Source: Synechococcus sp. Nb3U1
GTDB lineage: Bacteria > Cyanobacteriota > Cyanobacteriia > Thermostichales > Thermostichaceae
Assembly: GCF_021533835.1 (NCBI RefSeq)
Contig: NZ_JAKFYQ010000003.1
Location: 186,001 to 250,000, forward strand
DNA: 64,000 bases
Reading direction: 5' to 3'
A program made the translations under genes and the position numbers. Under the pieces are notes generated by a model. It did no database searches. It worked only from the letters and a program-made list of their open reading frames with translations, and was not told the origin of the DNA. Below are positions 63,360-64,000 of this stretch, piece by piece; position 1 is the stretch's first letter, and every line of letters starts with the position of its first letter.

Positions 63360-64000
63360 TTCTTTTCCCCCACCCACCCCTCCCCGGAAGGGGGTTCAAA
63401 CTTGTAGCCCACCCCACGCACGGTGCGAACCAACTCCGGTTTGCTGGTATCCGTTTCTAGTTTCTTGCGGATCTGACCGATGTGAACATCTACCACCCGT
63501 TCATCCCCCTCGTGGTTGAAGTCCCACACCTCCTGAATTAACTCAGCCCGTCGCCAAACCCGGCCCGGATGTCGGGCCAGAGCGTAGAGCAGGTCAAATT
63601 CCAACGCAGTCAAGTTGATCGGGCGCTGATTTCGGGTCACTTCTCGCGTTTCGGGGTCGATCACCAAAGAGGCGAAGGTCAACATCGGCGCGCTGGCAAT
63701 CTCGGTTTTTAGCCGTTGTCGCCGCAAAATAGCTTGCACTCGCGCTTGTAATTCTGGCAAGCTGAAAGGCTTGGTCAGATAGTCATCTGCCCCCAACTGG
63801 AAACCCTGCAATTTGTCGGCAGCACTGACCCGGCTGGTCAGCATCAGCACGTACACGCCAGTTTCTTTTTGCATTTGCTGACAGAGGTCGTAACCGCTCA
63901 CATCCGGCAAATTCAGATCCAAAATCACCAAAATCGGTTGGAAGGAGCGCAACCGTTGTAAGCCTTCCGCCCCGGTAACTGCCACCTCGACCGAATACCC
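63356..64000 (-). CDS. OmpR-type response regulator, C-terminal part (5' end outside window)
   Basis: The frame stays open to the window edge. The visible part has the receiver domain with the phosphorylation motif LVILDLNLPDVSG, MLTSRVSAADKL, and switch lysine in [14 protein letters not shown] winged-helix domain follows (LTALEFDLLYALARHPGRVWRRAELIQEVW, DVHIGQIRKKLE, VRTVRGVGYKFEP). The partner kinase is not visible. Clearly a different regulator from RpaA; the name cannot be fixed without the N-terminus and neighbours. Confidence 0.9.
   Translation of the reverse strand, partial: GYSVEVAVTGAEGLQRLRSFQPILVILDLNLPDVSGYDLCQQMQKETGVYVLMLTSRVSAADKLQGFQLGADDYLTKPFSLPELQARVQAILRRQRLKTEIASAPMLTFASLVIDPETREVTRNQRPINLTALEFDLLYALARHPGRVWRRAELIQEVWDFNHEGDERVVDVHIGQIRKKLETDTSKPELVRTVRGVGYKFEPPSGEGWVGEKN

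Overview
The window is a 64 kb piece of a GC-rich cyanobacterial chromosome. The evidence is light-independent protochlorophyllide reductase (chlB), a tocopherol/plastoquinone methyltransferase of the Synechocystis Sll0418 type, the circadian output regulator RpaA, a cyanobacterial AbrB regulator, a Tic22-family protein, arginine dihydrolase ArgZ/AgrE and a cyanobacterial-type RpoZ. The palindrome GGGATCCC (core GGATCC) is extremely over-represented, in the way GCGATCGC (HIP1) is in most cyanobacteria. From memory of such genomes this points to an early-branching Synechococcus lineage of the JA/Thermostichales type; the species assignment is inference. No phage, plasmid, CRISPR array or intact transposase gene is visible.

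Layout. 1-8.2 kb: C-terminal part of a TamB/TIC236-like protein, the MPBQ/MSBQ methyltransferase, a DUF1636 gene with an apparent frameshift, a small protein with a Mo-nitrogenase C-terminal-like domain, and chlB. 8.2-15 kb: a small lipoprotein, a large repeat-rich exported beta-helix protein, an orphan ABC permease, a PH-like membrane protein, a Rieske oxygenase, TPR and TerB-like proteins, and tRNA-Ser(UGA). 15-22.5 kb: pth, a GAF/HD-GYP protein, a soluble chemoreceptor-like protein, ispG, a MOSC protein, a BFN (DUF151) protein and cobK. 22.5-31.5 kb: an exported Gly/Ser-rich protein, a sugar-type binding protein with one permease, a pentapeptide protein, a DUF62 SAM hydrolase, argZ and rpaA. 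31.5-41.7 kb: cell-surface and glycosylation functions (TPR-double glycosyltransferase, DUF11 lipoprotein plus a gene fragment, coiled-coil protein, GT4 glycosyltransferase) and small membrane proteins. 41.9-53.9 kb: apt, a small ORF, mutS2, tic22, an NrtR-like regulator, rpoZ, an MscS channel, a Ca2+/H+ antiporter, a protein with a TIR-like C-terminus, coaBC and cyAbrB. 54-64 kb: an anchored c-type haem protein, a HerA-like ATPase, a quinone-oxidoreductase-like MDR protein, a broken PPC-domain gene, a lipoprotein MsrA, a SpoIID-domain protein, atpB, an ABC ATPase and a truncated OmpR-type response regulator.

Most genes stand alone or in pairs, as is usual in cyanobacteria. The clearest clusters are apt / small ORF / mutS2 and the cax / mscS pair (11 bp apart). 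Several transport sets are incomplete here: a permease without ATPase or binding protein, a binding protein plus one permease, and atpB without the epsilon gene next to it.

The most interesting non-genic signals are (i) a dispersed family of about 107-bp elements with terminal inverted repeats bounded by TA (five copies), which looks like a MITE; (ii) a 10-bp tandem duplication that switches off a secreted PPC-domain protein and could in principle revert; (iii) eight near-identical 72-bp repeats coding beta-helix rungs; and (iv) a tRNA-D-arm-like sequence present twice. I do not see a convincing new multi-gene system. The best protein leads are the TIR-like protein at 51.1-51.8 kb and the HerA-like ATPase next to a c-type haem protein at 54.1-56.8 kb.
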